Notes under the pieces: generated by a model
What the model was told of the DNA's origin: nothing
The model's database searches: none
What the model saw: the letters and a program-made list of their open reading frames with translations, nothing else
Assembly: GCA_030522415.1 (NCBI GenBank)
Contig: CM060124.1
Coordinates: forward strand, 22,740,454 to 22,804,453
Direction of reading: 5' to 3'
DNA length: 64,000 nt
From: Channallabes apus
Taxonomy: Eukaryota; Chordata; Actinopteri; Siluriformes; Clariidae
In this document: positions 54,420 to 64,000 of the stretch, in pieces
Position numbering within the stretch: the stretch's first letter is position 1
How the letters are laid out: each line of letters begins with the position of its first letter
Position numbers and translations under genes: made by a program

Positions 54420-54690
54420 AAAATAATGCCTGAGATATTTTGTCTTTTCAGCTTTTACAGTTCTCTGATATCCAAAAATGGATCAAGAGTATTATTAAAA
54501 GCAGCACAGAATTGTACAGTGATAGAAGAATTAATGCACTTAGCAGGTACCTGCAGTTTAATGGTTAGACAGGAGAGTGGGATCTCAAACACAACAGGCA
54601 TGTGATCAGAAAAAGGTGCATCACATATCTGCATCTTAACGACTGAAAGCCCAGAGGAATAAGAGTCCCCAACGAAAGCTTTGTTAGGAC
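54420..54690 (-). pseudogene. L1-type endonuclease fragment
   Basis: The minus strand reads SSGLSVVKMQICDAPFSDHM and PVVFEI, the C-terminal SDH catalytic motif of an apurinic-type LINE endonuclease, followed by LSCLTIKLQVPAKCINSSI. Only this short part is present; L1/Tx1 type is likely from the motif style. Confidence 0.65.
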
Positions 54691-54948
54691 AACAGATGTG
54701 AATATTAACACTAGAAGCGCTGCGCCAGTGTCACGCGGTTCAGCGGTCATTCGACCACCTATTGTTTTGAATGGGAAGCTGTTGCTGACACACAATGATC
54801 GCTAGATGGCGCCTTCACCCAAAGCAAATAGTTTAGCTCCAAGATCAACTTGCACTTGGGCAATGTGCCATTCATTTCCGCGTTGATAATCAACAGTATG
54901 TTTTTTTTCCATATTCAACTGAGAAAACCTACTACAGAGTCTCTAATG

Positions 54949-55055
54949 GGACAAAGGAAGAGAAAAAAATGGCAGAAGAAAAAAGTCATATTTTGCATTA
55001 TAACCCAAAGTTTTTGGCATGACTTTTTTCTGCCGTTTTTTCTCCTCCTTTGTCC
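54949..55055. other. Long fold-back sequence
   Basis: Arms 54949-54989 (GGACAAAGGAAGAG to AGTCAT) and 55019-55055 (ATGACTTTTT to TTTGTCC) pair with a few mismatches and gaps around a 29-base loop; pairing continues more weakly outward. Probably the core of a palindromic MITE. TTAACACTAGAAGCGCTG at about 54707 could be the left end of a TTAA-type element, but no right end was found. Confidence 0.6.
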
Positions 55056-55060
55056 ATCTA

Positions 55061-55528
55061 GGGGCTTCGTACTATACCTAAATGTACTACGTTCATTTTA
55101 TTTGAAGCTTCTAAACGTCTCGGATGGAGCAGGAGCAGCGATTTAGTTCTGAACTCGCTTCCGTGAAATTATCGCTAAAACAATATTAAATTTGAATAAA
55201 TCAGATCTACCACAGCAGATAATAAACTGCTAAGTCATAATCGAAGCAAACACCAAGATTATGCCTCGTTCCGTTCGACGGGAACGTGGTTCACTTGGCC
55301 GCGGTGTATTATAAACCTGTGGAATGTTTCACTATTTATGCTCACATAAGAGTAATAAAAGCGAGTGAAATGTGGAAATGATGTGTGGCAACTCAATGAG
55401 AACTAAACCAAAGATTTCGGTAACTCCACTGAGTGTAACATCTGCATAGTGACACTGAACATCTTCACTTTTCCGTTAACCTCTGAAAAAAAGCTGTATT
55501 TTGTTTGTTTATATTGCAACGCTGCAAC

Positions 55529-55569
<41 letters not shown>

Positions 55570-56093
55570 CCCCTGAGCCCTCGGTAAACATCCAATCACC
55601 ATCGGTATACAAATGAGTCAAGACGTAGCCTAACGTAGTGTCGTGTCGGATTTCAGCGGTCACGGAGTGGAAAGACTTTGAAGCAGTTGCAGCGGTTTTT
55701 TCAGTTACAACAAGCACAGCGATGAGTCCACGTTGTGTCACTGTTTGACATAGTGACAGTGAACAACTTCACTTTTCCGTTTACCTCTGAGGAAAAAAAG
55801 CTGTATTTTGTTTGTTTATATTTAGAAGTTTTATAGTAGTACAAGAAGGTTACAGTTTGGTCTGTGTAGTTAGCGCCCTTGTAGAGAATAAATAAATGAA
55901 TAACACCTTCATATGCCCTCTCAAGAGAGTGCCATAGTCAATTGTTGAAACTAATTATCACTACATAAGTACCCTAACACCATTGATCATGAGTTTCAGC
56001 TGAAACAAACTTGTAACAGAAAATGTAGATGCAGATTCCAAATGTATAAAGATGCATGCCATTTTTTATATATATATCAATATAATAATAATA

Positions 56094-56133
<40 letters not shown>

Positions 56134-56312
56134 GATTGATGGATAGATAGATAGATGTGTGTGTAGGCTCTACGCAGGGGCAAGTGGGGGCAGCGCACAC
56201 TCAAATAAATGTCTGCACATGTTAATATATTCCTAAACTTTATATACAAGTTGATAAACTGATCTGCGGTAGCGGAAAAATCCGCTGAAAAAAAAGGACA
56301 GGCTGCAACACA

Positions 56313-56344
<32 letters not shown>

Positions 56345-57016
56345 CACCTCCATTGAGCCCTCGGTAAATCATCCAATCGTTTAGATTCCGCTTCAGTGTG
56401 TTTCTTAATCTTTCCCCACATTTTTGTGTCAATCAAACATATATTTTATAAATACTTTTCAAATAAAATCGCTATTACTTGACCCTGAAGTTTAGTTTAG
56501 CACACACAAAAGAACAGAAAAGTCATTTCTGGTAAATCAACTGCATATGTAGTTTATTTACAGTAATTCATAAAAAAATGAATATACATTGTACAGTACA
56601 AGGTAAACACGAGAAAGATTACAAAATGAAAAAACAAACAGAATCTACTTTATAAACAGTTTAGTATACTGTGCGTCGAGATACTGAAATCCCTTTCATG
56701 TTGCCGCTCCATTTTGTGCTTCCAAGTGGAGAGATATTTGACCGATAGCCTAGAACAAAAGAACTGTAGGTGTGATCACAACCCCTCAGAACGTGCCATC
56801 AATCACTGACCAAGTATTTTTATCACCATTCACAGGCTTACAAGTAAGTAAATGAATATAGTCAAATTTTGTTTTCTACTATAAGATTATCATAAACCAA
56901 ATCTAAACTAAACGTTACACTTTTAAGTTCTTGTCCTGTTGGCAGGAATCCACTATAGTAAAAGCCTATAGTGAATTTGACTATATTCATCTACTTAGAG
57001 CTGCTCAATTACTATA

Positions 57017-57050
<34 letters not shown>

Positions 57051-58088
57051 TATAGCCCATCTGTTTTAACTTAGTTTTTTTTAGTATTAATAAGACCTTT
57101 CAGTTTTGTAAAAATTCTAGTTACAGTGTGATAAGTCTTACTTTAGAGAGAAATGAGAATTGCTTTACATCTGCTGAGAGAAATGAGAATCGCAGGTTGG
57201 AAAAGAAATCAGGTTCGCGGATATTGATCTGTCGTTTCTCTAGATCTGAGATGCGCAGGTGATAGAGAAGGAAGAGCCAATCAGCAGTAGTGTGTGGAAG
57301 TCTGTGATTGGCTGGTTTTGTGGCTGTTTTGTAACACTGGACAAAGTTGAGTCGAGCGTGCACAGAAAATAAATGTTGCACACGCATGCGGGACCCAGCA
57401 CACGGAGTGCAGCGTGGGACAAGATTTGATGGGTGGGTGCGGGCGGTAAGGTACGGTACATCCTCATGTATGTGCGGGTTGCTGGAGAATAAAATTAATA
57501 AAATTAACAGGCGCAATGTCGGGACTTATTTTTATTTATTGAGAAATAAGGATAACTTATGTTCAGTGTTTGGACATTGCTGAAGGCAAAAAAGCCTAAT
57601 GTTCTGAAGCAGTATTAGGCCTAATGCTTTTCTGTTTGACCACTTGAGAAATCAAGGTTTATTATTATTTTGTTTCATTGCAAAATTATTAGCCTATTTC
57701 TAACAGTTCTGATTGTATTTCTATGTTCTGAAAAGCTCCTCGTTCGTATCCATGTTCATCATTCCATTTAATCAAACTCAAATAAAACGAAATATATTTA
57801 TTTTCCGTTTCCTTTCTATATATACTCAAAAGGGAAGCAATTGAAACAAATAACAGTAGCGGGAAGAAGCAGTAAAAATAAAATTACTAATATGTTTACC
57901 TGTGGGATTTTGCGGGTGGGAGCGGGACAAAACTTGAATACTGCGGGCTGGAGGGGGAGAAAATAATATATATTTTTGCGGGCGGGAGCGGGACAGAATC
58001 TTGCGGGAGCAGGACTAAAAAATCCGTCCCGCACAGGTCTCTAGCGCACAGAATCGCTCAGAATTGTGGTAGGAATATAACGCCTTAA
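55061..58088. other. Gene-free stretch with microsatellites and local duplications
   Basis: Simple repeats: (CG/CA)n 55530-55568, (AT)n 56098-56131, (GCAC)n 56305-56345, poly-A plus (TA)n 57016-57053. A direct duplication pairs 55445-55523 with 55745-55828 (CACTTTTCCGTT... TGTATTTTGTTTGTTTATAT). GAGCCCTCGGTAAA recurs at 55575 and 56355. The segment 57880-58045 (GCGGGAGCGGGAC words, ending CCGCACAGGTCTC) resembles a hAT MITE end. Confidence 0.5.
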
Positions 58089-58230
58089 TATTCCACCCTC
58101 AATGACGATCGTGTGACTGATTTAAAAATTCGCTTGTGCTCCTTCATTGCTGAGCTTGAGCTGTCATTTAATATCACCCACCCACTTGTCACTTTATGTA
58201 AGAAATTAGCAGAGGATAATCAATTAGTTA
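58089..58230 (+). pseudogene. hAT-like transposase fragment, copy 2
   Basis: DDRVTDLKIRLCSFIAELEL then SFNITHPLVTLCKKLAEDNQ, colinear with TDRVCDLKIRLCTFIAEHDL and SFRISHPLVTLC in the gene at 59590. Roughly 47 residues; no further exon. Confidence 0.8.
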
Positions 58231-58779
58231 AGCAATTCCTGTGTACTTTGGAGTACTATATTGCCCCGTTTCGGTTGCCGCCATTTTTTTAAACGCTCCA
58301 TATAACTCCGCCCACCACTCGTGACGTCACAGGTTCTTGCGACTAAACCAGCAGAGTTTAGGGCACCGGCACCAATTTTTTTCTGTGGAAAACCGCGGCC
58401 GCCAAAATTGGGAACCGGCACGGGCACCAGAGCAGTAGAAAAGGGGTATTACTGACCTGTCTATGGCTGTAGCATTTACTTCCAGTGATTGTACTAAGAT
58501 GGGCTAATATCGTCAATCTAGGCACTGATCATATTGAGAAGAAAAAGCTGTATTTTCTTGAATAATACTGGGGGCATAATGTAAATATGAAAATATCTAA
58601 AAAGAACCACTTGACAATAATGATCAGGGTTATGCATAGGCTGTTTATATATTTGGGCCCAGGGGCCAACAAGTTATGTGTTAAAAGTGCGTCGCATACA
58701 TAGTACCCCCACCCCTACTCACCTCGGGGGCAAGGAAAAAAAAGTTCAGGCTCAGGAATTTTTTTCACTATCAGCCCTG
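58089..58779 (+). mobile_element. hAT-like family, partial copy with right end
   Basis: It carries a coding fragment like that of the element at 59333-62998. The right edge at 58725-58779 (GTTCAGGCTCAGGAATTTTTT to TCAGCCCTG) is the inverse of CAGGGCTGATAGTG, matching the right end of that element. The left part is missing. It abuts the TATATATCACA sequence of the fold-back family, so it was inserted there. Confidence 0.65.
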
Positions 58780-58929
58780 TATATATCACAATATAGCAAT
58801 TTGTATCTGAAAATGCATAAATAAAAATTCAAACACAAAGAAAACTGTTTTACATAATGTAATTTTATTTAAACTGGGAATTGCTGAGGTTTGCCGCATT
58901 TTTTTACTTTGGCCGTATTCGATTGGATG

Positions 58930-59160
58930 TGTAACAAACCTAATTTAATTTTGTTATATTGTGCATATATTTTAGATGCACAGGCGCTGTTCGTGAGGTT
59001 TTTATCCCCTCTGGGCTTGCCATAGAAGGGCAAAAGGCGCATGCGCACTTATTCCTCTAGAGTGTCGCGTGTGTTGGAGTTTTAGTTTGTTTTTTTGGGA
59101 ATAAAGGAGAATAAACAGTTGATAAGGATTTTGTGTGCTCTCGTTTTTATTGTTTTTACA
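58930..59160 (+). repeat. LTR-like repeat, copy C (231 bp, TG...CA)
   Basis: TGTAACAAACC to GTTTTTACA, with GGGAATAAAGGAG as polyadenylation signal. Its 3' junction with CCCGATTG is the same as in copy A at 33145, so this repeat was already part of the fold-back subfamily. In copy 1 of the family (15215) the site has no such repeat. Confidence 0.65.
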
Positions 59161-59589
59161 CCCGATTGAACCAAATATCTGCGGGCCCAGTGGACAGCGC
59201 AGTGCGACTATCTGGATAGCGCAGAGATGATCTGGTTTATTCACGCAGCGCGGATTAACTTGAGCAGCGCTGCTCGAATCGCAAACCCATGCGACCCACT
59301 GTTTTTTATTTAAAAACAATGGATTTAAAATGCAGGGCTTAAAGTATTCCGGCACCGTGCGGGTTCTCCGACGTGCTGCCGTGAGGGGAAAAAAATTATA
59401 ATATTTTAGAGCCTGCGTATGCGGTTTAATATTTTCGAGCCAATTTATTTCACCTACCAATCATATGAGAGGAACGCAGCTTTAACTAACGTTACAAGCC
59501 TATCAGAAGCAGAGAAGGGCGGGTCCTTGCAACACGGTATGATTGACACCCATACGTCAATGTCACGTTAGCGTTGTCGGAGGAAAAAA

Positions 59590-62500
59590 ATGGAGCGCAA
59601 GTTTATGAAGCCTGGAGATGATGTCCTGGAAATAGATAAAGGACTCAAAAATAAATGGCGCTGGGCGTGGATTGAAGAAAGTAGCGAGCCTTTTGGCAGT
59701 TGGTGCAAGAAACTGAGAGAGCCTGGGGCTTGTTTCTGCACGATTTGCTCGAGGAAGCTACTGTATGCCAGCAGCGGTAAGAAAGTGCTTGCTCGTCATG
59801 ATTTAGACTCCAGTCATAGAGCCGCTGCCCGTGCACTCAAACTTACCACGACGTTGCCGGGAGCAACTGTTACAGCTGACACACCGTTGTCGATGACTGA
59901 CCGTGTCTGCGATTTAAAAATACGTTTGTGCACTTTTATAGCAGAACATGATTTGTCATTCAGAATTTCGCATCCACTGGTCACCCTGTGTAAAAAAACT
60001 GGCAGAAGACAAAAAAGCGTTAACTAGCCTGTCGGTTTCAAATCAACATGCGAGTTACATGAACACTCATGGAATTGCATTACAGTTCAAAAAATGTTTG
60101 TCTGAGAAACTAAAAAAATGCATGTTCTCACTCAATGTTGATGAAGCAACAACCTTGAATATGGATAAAATACTCAATGTGCTTGTTCACTTTTTTGATA
60201 ATGAAAGCAACAGAGTAATAACACAACAAGCAGAAAAGTCAACATTGCAAATGCCCCAAACTTCATGCTGGAACTTGAAGATGTCATGCAGACTTATGGT
60301 CTTGAGTGGAGACAAGTTACCAGCATCCTCCTTGACAACTGTGCAGTCATGAGAGGAAAAAAGTCTGGCCTTGAAACTCAAGCAAGGAAGGAGAACCCAT
60401 ACCTCCTTGAGGTGTCTGGTGACACCGTGCACATGGTTTCCAATGCTGCCAAGGCCCTCATGAGTCCGTTCAGCACAGAAGTGGAAAATTTCTGCTCCGA
60501 TATCTATTATGATATTGAGAAGTCACCAAAACAGAAGGAGATTTTCTCAGAGTTTCAGAGTCTGCTCCATCTTCCTTCCAAGAGCTTGATAAGACCTATT
60601 AGCAAAAGATTTCTTCAGATGCTGGAGGTGTGCACCAGGCTGAATGAACTCATGGATGTACTGGTGGTGCATTATTACTATGTGCTGGATCCAAATGAAC
60701 ACAAATACAGGTAATGCTTATCATTTTGTAGTATAAATATAAGCATTTTTTTAATGTTCTGTCACTGCAGTTAACCATTTTTATTGTATTATAAGTAGAG
60801 TGATGTGCTAGTTTAGAGTGTTGTTAGGTTTTATGTAGGAATAAGCAATGAAAATAGCCACAGTGGTGTGTGTGTGTATGTCATACAGAAGGCTTCTTAA
60901 CGAAGTGCTGACGAGATATGCGCTAACAGTTGAGGAAAAGACCAGAGTAGAAATTCTTCAACAAGAACAAGCCACAACATCCCGAATGGGAACACAAACC
61001 AACCTTGACCGGAAGGCACGAATCTCTGTGCTCTTTACAGAGTTTGCCCGATTCAAAGTCATGGTCAACATGTTCAGAGGTATCTTGTAGCAGGCTAACT
61101 TGTGTAGGCAAAAACTTTAGGCTAAATGTAATGAATGTTGTTTTTTTTACAAAGGGAACAGCCAGGTCTCTACTACAGCAATCATAACCAGCTTTAGAAG
61201 TTATGCAGAGTTATATAGAAGTGTTCAAATAAATAGCAGTTTATTGTTTAAAAAAAAGTGAATAAAGTGAAATTATTTTTAATCAGTATGTTATATTCAT
61301 ATTTCAAATGTAATGGAAAGATTAGACATTCAATTCCAAGGCAAACATGTAAAATACTTTAAGTCTGCATTTTTTTTTACAGGAAATGAAGAAAAGGAAT
61401 ATTTATCTTAAGAAAAAAATATAGCAGTGTTGCGAATTTTTTCTTTTCTCTTCAGCCACAAACATTGACATACACTTAAAACATTTTAACAACTTAACTG
61501 ATGATAACATCTGATTATGATCTGATTAACATCTGACAAAAACAATGATTATGCACCAAAATATTACTTGAAAAATGTCTTAAGTTTATGTCAAGTATTT
61601 GAAAAATCTCAACACTGCAATTTTTCTTTTTTTTTGGGGGGGGGGGGAGTGGGGGGACAGATTAATATTCAGTTTCCTTTGCTTCCAGTAAAAAATAAAC
61701 TGCAGACCTGGTCAAATTTTGATTTGATTTGGAGTAATTTACATCTGATATATGGAAATAAAAGCTATTAAAAGTATTTATACTTTATTCACTTCTTTAA
61801 AACGCACTGCTATTTATTTGAACTGTATGCAACTTGTCTTTAATTCTCTTTTCTTGTTGTTTTTTTACGCATGTGAAAATGTCAAATAAAAATATTTTTT
61901 TTTTGTTTGCAGGCTTTCAACATTTCAGGGATTTTTGAAAAAAATGCAACATGAAAAACCAATGGCGCACTTGCTGCACGTGGAGATGGTGGCCCTAGTT
62001 CGAGAGCTCCTCAGCAAATTTATGAAGCTGAGTGCAAAGGATATCAAGGTTGATGTCCCGAGTCAAGATTTGCAACTATCAGACAAAAGGTTGTCTGTTG
62101 GAAGATACTGCTACTCTGCACTAAACAAGGCCCGTGTGGAGAGGAAGATATGGGTGAGAAACATTTACAACTCTCTCAGAGAAGGATACATGAAGTCATC
62201 AGAGTTCCTTCTCAAAAACCTTCCTCTGGACAACAAGATAATCACCTCACTTTCTGCACTCACTCCCTCTCTGATTCAAGATGACGCTGGATCGCTGGAT
62301 CAGCCAAAGCCTCCTCTAGACGAGCCAAACACTCATCCTCCTCCACTGGACCATCCAGACCCTTATCCTCCTCCACTGGACCATCCAGACCCTCATCCTC
62401 CTCCACCGGACCATCCAGACCTTCACCAACCTCCTCTGGACCATCCAGACCCTCACCAACCTCCTCTGGACCATCCAGACCCTCACCAACCTCCTCTGGA

Positions 62501-62729
62501 CCAGCCAGACCCTCAGCCTCCTCCTTTGGACCATTCAGACCATTTTCAACCTCCTATGGACCAGCCAAAGCCTCATCCTCATCATCTGGACCAGCCCAAA
62601 GCCTCATCCTCCTCCTCTAGACCAGCCAGACCCTCAGCCTCCTCCACTGTACCAGCTCCATCTTCTGGTCCAAATGTCTTAAAAAGAAAGAGTTTGCAGG
62701 ACTTTGCTTACAACCCAGAAAAAAAGTAA
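59590..62729 (+). pseudogene. hAT-like transposase gene with proline-rich tail
   Basis: Exon 1 (59590-60710) starts MERKFMKPGDDVLEIDKGLK and has a zinc finger CFCTICSRKLLYASSGKK...ARHDLDSSH. The following LCTFIAEHDLSF, LNVDEATT and LLDNCAVMRGKKSGLE segments form the start of an RNase H-like hAT catalytic region (D in NVDEATT, D in LLDNC). Exon 2 (60889-about 61080) begins RLLNEVLTRYALTVEEKTRV after a GT-AG intron. Exon 3 (61913-62729) reads STFQGFLKKMQHEKPMAHLL, then YNSLREGYMKSSEFLLKNLP and a proline-rich repeat, ending at TAA. Frameshifts near 59990 and 60245 break exon 1, and the exon 2-3 junction does not keep frame. No C-terminal hAT dimerisation domain is visible. A decayed transposase; a domesticated gene is unlikely because of the breaks. 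Confidence 0.72.
62295..62602 (+). repeat. 30-bp coding minisatellite (proline-rich decapeptide, ~10 units)
   Basis: Repeats of a 10-residue unit with consensus LDHPDPHPPP. Units differ mainly in H/Q/Y positions; the last two are more diverged (MDQPKPHPHH). The reading frame is kept throughout. Confidence 0.9.
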
Positions 62730-63400
62730 AAATAAGTGATAATGGCCTTGATTTCACTTTTAATCTTCAGTTTAGCAGTTCAGTTCTTTGAGCACTTGTT
62801 ATTTGAGCACTTGTTATTTAAGCACTTTAAGCACTTGCTATTGTTTAGCAGTTTTTTAAGCACTTTAAGCTTGTTACTTTATTTTTGTTATTATTGTCAA
62901 TATTTGAAGTAAGTCCTTCAAATAAAAAAGTCCCCCCCCCCCCCCCCCCCCAAAAAAAAAAAATTCAGGCGCAGGATTTTTTTTTACTTCAACCCCTGAA
63001 AATGTCAGGACTGTTTAATATTTTTTCCGCCTTGGACTGTTTAATATTGTTTCCGCCTTGCCATGCCTGGCTTGTACGTGCGCATCCCAGCGGGGTAAAA
63101 TGTATTTTGATGGTCGGCGCGGTCTATTTCTATCAGCGTTGCGCAGGTTTGTGATTTGAGCAGCGCTGCTCAAGTTGGTCTGCGCTGCGCGATCCACTGG
63201 GTCTGGATATTTGGTCTGCCCACACCGGCTCAATCGGGTGCCACGGTTTCGTCCCACTTTAGATGTGTTTGGCTTCTCATAGAAGTTAATATGTATTGCG
63301 TGCAACGTCACGTGATCTCAACCATGATTAAGACGATAGACCAAAATCTCTATCGGTTGACAAATTTCTACCGGTTAACCGTGTATATCGCCCACCCCTA

Positions 63401-64000
63401 TTTAGGCACAATACCTGCCAAAAAGTCTGAAAAGACGTTAAGTTATTATGATATTTAGGGGTGCCGGATATAAAGGTGCATAATACCGGAGAAAAATGCT
63501 TCAGCTCAAACATGTTTAGTTCAAAACTGGAGTAGAAATCCGACACCAGCTGCTTACAAGTTTTAACTGTAATACTTGTGTATTATGGTGACTTGTGCAT
63601 GAGATGTGAAGAAATTATTTTAGGCAAGGCATAATTTGTTCTGGAAGCGGGCTCGTATTTCAAAACACTCGTAAACCACATCGAATTTTCCCATAAGAAA
63701 TAATGGAAACTCAAATTATTCATTCCACAGCCCCCCAAAAAATAAATACATAAAAATAATTAACACAAAATAGAAAGTAAAAATAAAACAGATTAACCTA
63801 CACTTTACCTTTGAAAAGAATTGGGACAGAGCAGTGTTTCTATGTAGAGCAGAGAGAAAGAGCGTGTGTCTGTGAAGGCGAAGTGAATGTAGGAGAGGTT
63901 TTGTAGGCTGATGCGGAGAGAGAAAATGGATTTTTAACCTTGCTTTTTCTTTACACACACGCTATACACATACGCATACAGACACAAAAAAAATGTTTTA
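63401..64000. other. Right flank, no gene
   Basis: AT-rich; 63740-63830 repeats a segment type also seen at 51640-51720. No BRAT1 exon is present up to the window end. Confidence 0.45.

Larger units (their letters stand above)
59333..62998 (+). mobile_element. hAT-like DNA transposon with a three-exon gene
   Basis: Left end CAGGGCTTAAAGTA, right end TACTTCAACCCCTG (inverse CAGGGGTTGAAGTA), inverted with two mismatches over 14 bases. AAAATG flanks both sides (59327-59332, 62999-63004). The uninterrupted site TTTAAAATGTCAGGACTG exists at 15365-15385, proving insertion into the fold-back family. A duplication of 6 rather than 8 bases is unusual for hAT. Confidence 0.78.
58780..63400 (+). mobile_element. 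Fold-back hAT-like element copy 3, with hAT-like insertion
   Basis: 58780-58929 matches 14805-14950. 58930-59160 is an LTR-like repeat. 59161-59332 is the left arm and start of the centre; 59333-62998 is an inserted element; 62999-63400 is the rest of the centre, the right arm (inverse of 15180-15360) and the right end GTATATCGCCCACCCCTA. The far left end is missing. The right arm includes CCACGGTTTCGTCCCACTTT, the inverse of AAAGTGGGACGAAACCGTGG in the left arm of copy 1. Confidence 0.72.

Noticed and set aside
55974..56436. Minus-strand frames with alternating ACVRACVRACV
   Set aside because: Produced by the (GCAC)n and (AT)n tracts.
59590..62729. Domesticated hAT-derived host gene
   Set aside because: Two frameshifts in exon 1, a frame break at the last junction, and transposon ends with a target duplication argue for a decayed mobile element.
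52175..64000. Remaining BRAT1 exons
   Set aside because: No frame in this stretch matches the C-terminal HEAT region; all coding-like signals belong to transposons.

Overview
The window is vertebrate nuclear DNA from a ray-finned (teleost-type) fish. The evidence is one interrupted vertebrate gene with GT-AG introns, a dense load of Tc1/mariner, hAT, Harbinger, Gypsy, BEL/Pao, Rex1-like and RTE-like elements typical of fish, a tRNA-derived SINE with an L2-like tail, and many CA/TA microsatellites. No bacterial, plasmid or organelle gene was seen. The species cannot be fixed from the sequence alone.

Only one host gene is recognisable: the 5' two-thirds of BRAT1 (BRCA1-associated ATM activator 1), + strand, nine coding exons between 23687 and 52174 whose phases join without a break into 466 codons. 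The remaining C-terminal part must lie beyond base 64000. Its introns have been swollen by transposons: intron 1 is 12.6 kb and intron 6 is 6.9 kb. A possible non-coding first exon and promoter with an ETS-type GGAA core lies at 21.9 kb.

Layout. 1-7.7 kb: rearranged Gypsy remnant (- strand), hAT end, decayed RTE-type LINE (- strand). 7.7-11.3 kb: a three-level nest (old repeat, Tc1, non-autonomous hAT carrying a C-rich minisatellite). 11.6-13.5 kb: 5'-truncated LINE with a 16-bp target duplication, then a Rex1-like remnant. 13.6-17.7 kb: a four-level nest (endogenous-retrovirus RNase H fragment, hAT, fold-back element, young Gypsy with identical LTRs). 18-23.6 kb: SINE, MITEs, Harbinger remnant, candidate promoter. 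23.7-41 kb: BRAT1 exons 1-6, with Tc1 copies and a 6.8-kb BEL/Pao element (itself split by a hAT) in intron 1. 41.5-46.9 kb: a 5.4-kb TTAA-flanked DNA transposon in intron 6. 47.9-52.2 kb: BRAT1 exons 7-9 among Tc1 remnants and a SINE. 52.4-64 kb: Tc1, L1-type endonuclease fragment, low-complexity DNA, and two copies of a hAT-like family whose multi-exon gene ends in a proline-rich decapeptide repeat.

The most unusual signal is structural. One element family, with TAGGGGTGGGCGATAT ends and long inverted arms, is present three times, and each copy has been hit in or at the edge of its short central segment by a different transposon (Gypsy, BEL/Pao, hAT-like). Several insertion orders can be read from target-site duplications. 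No new defence or metabolic system was found.
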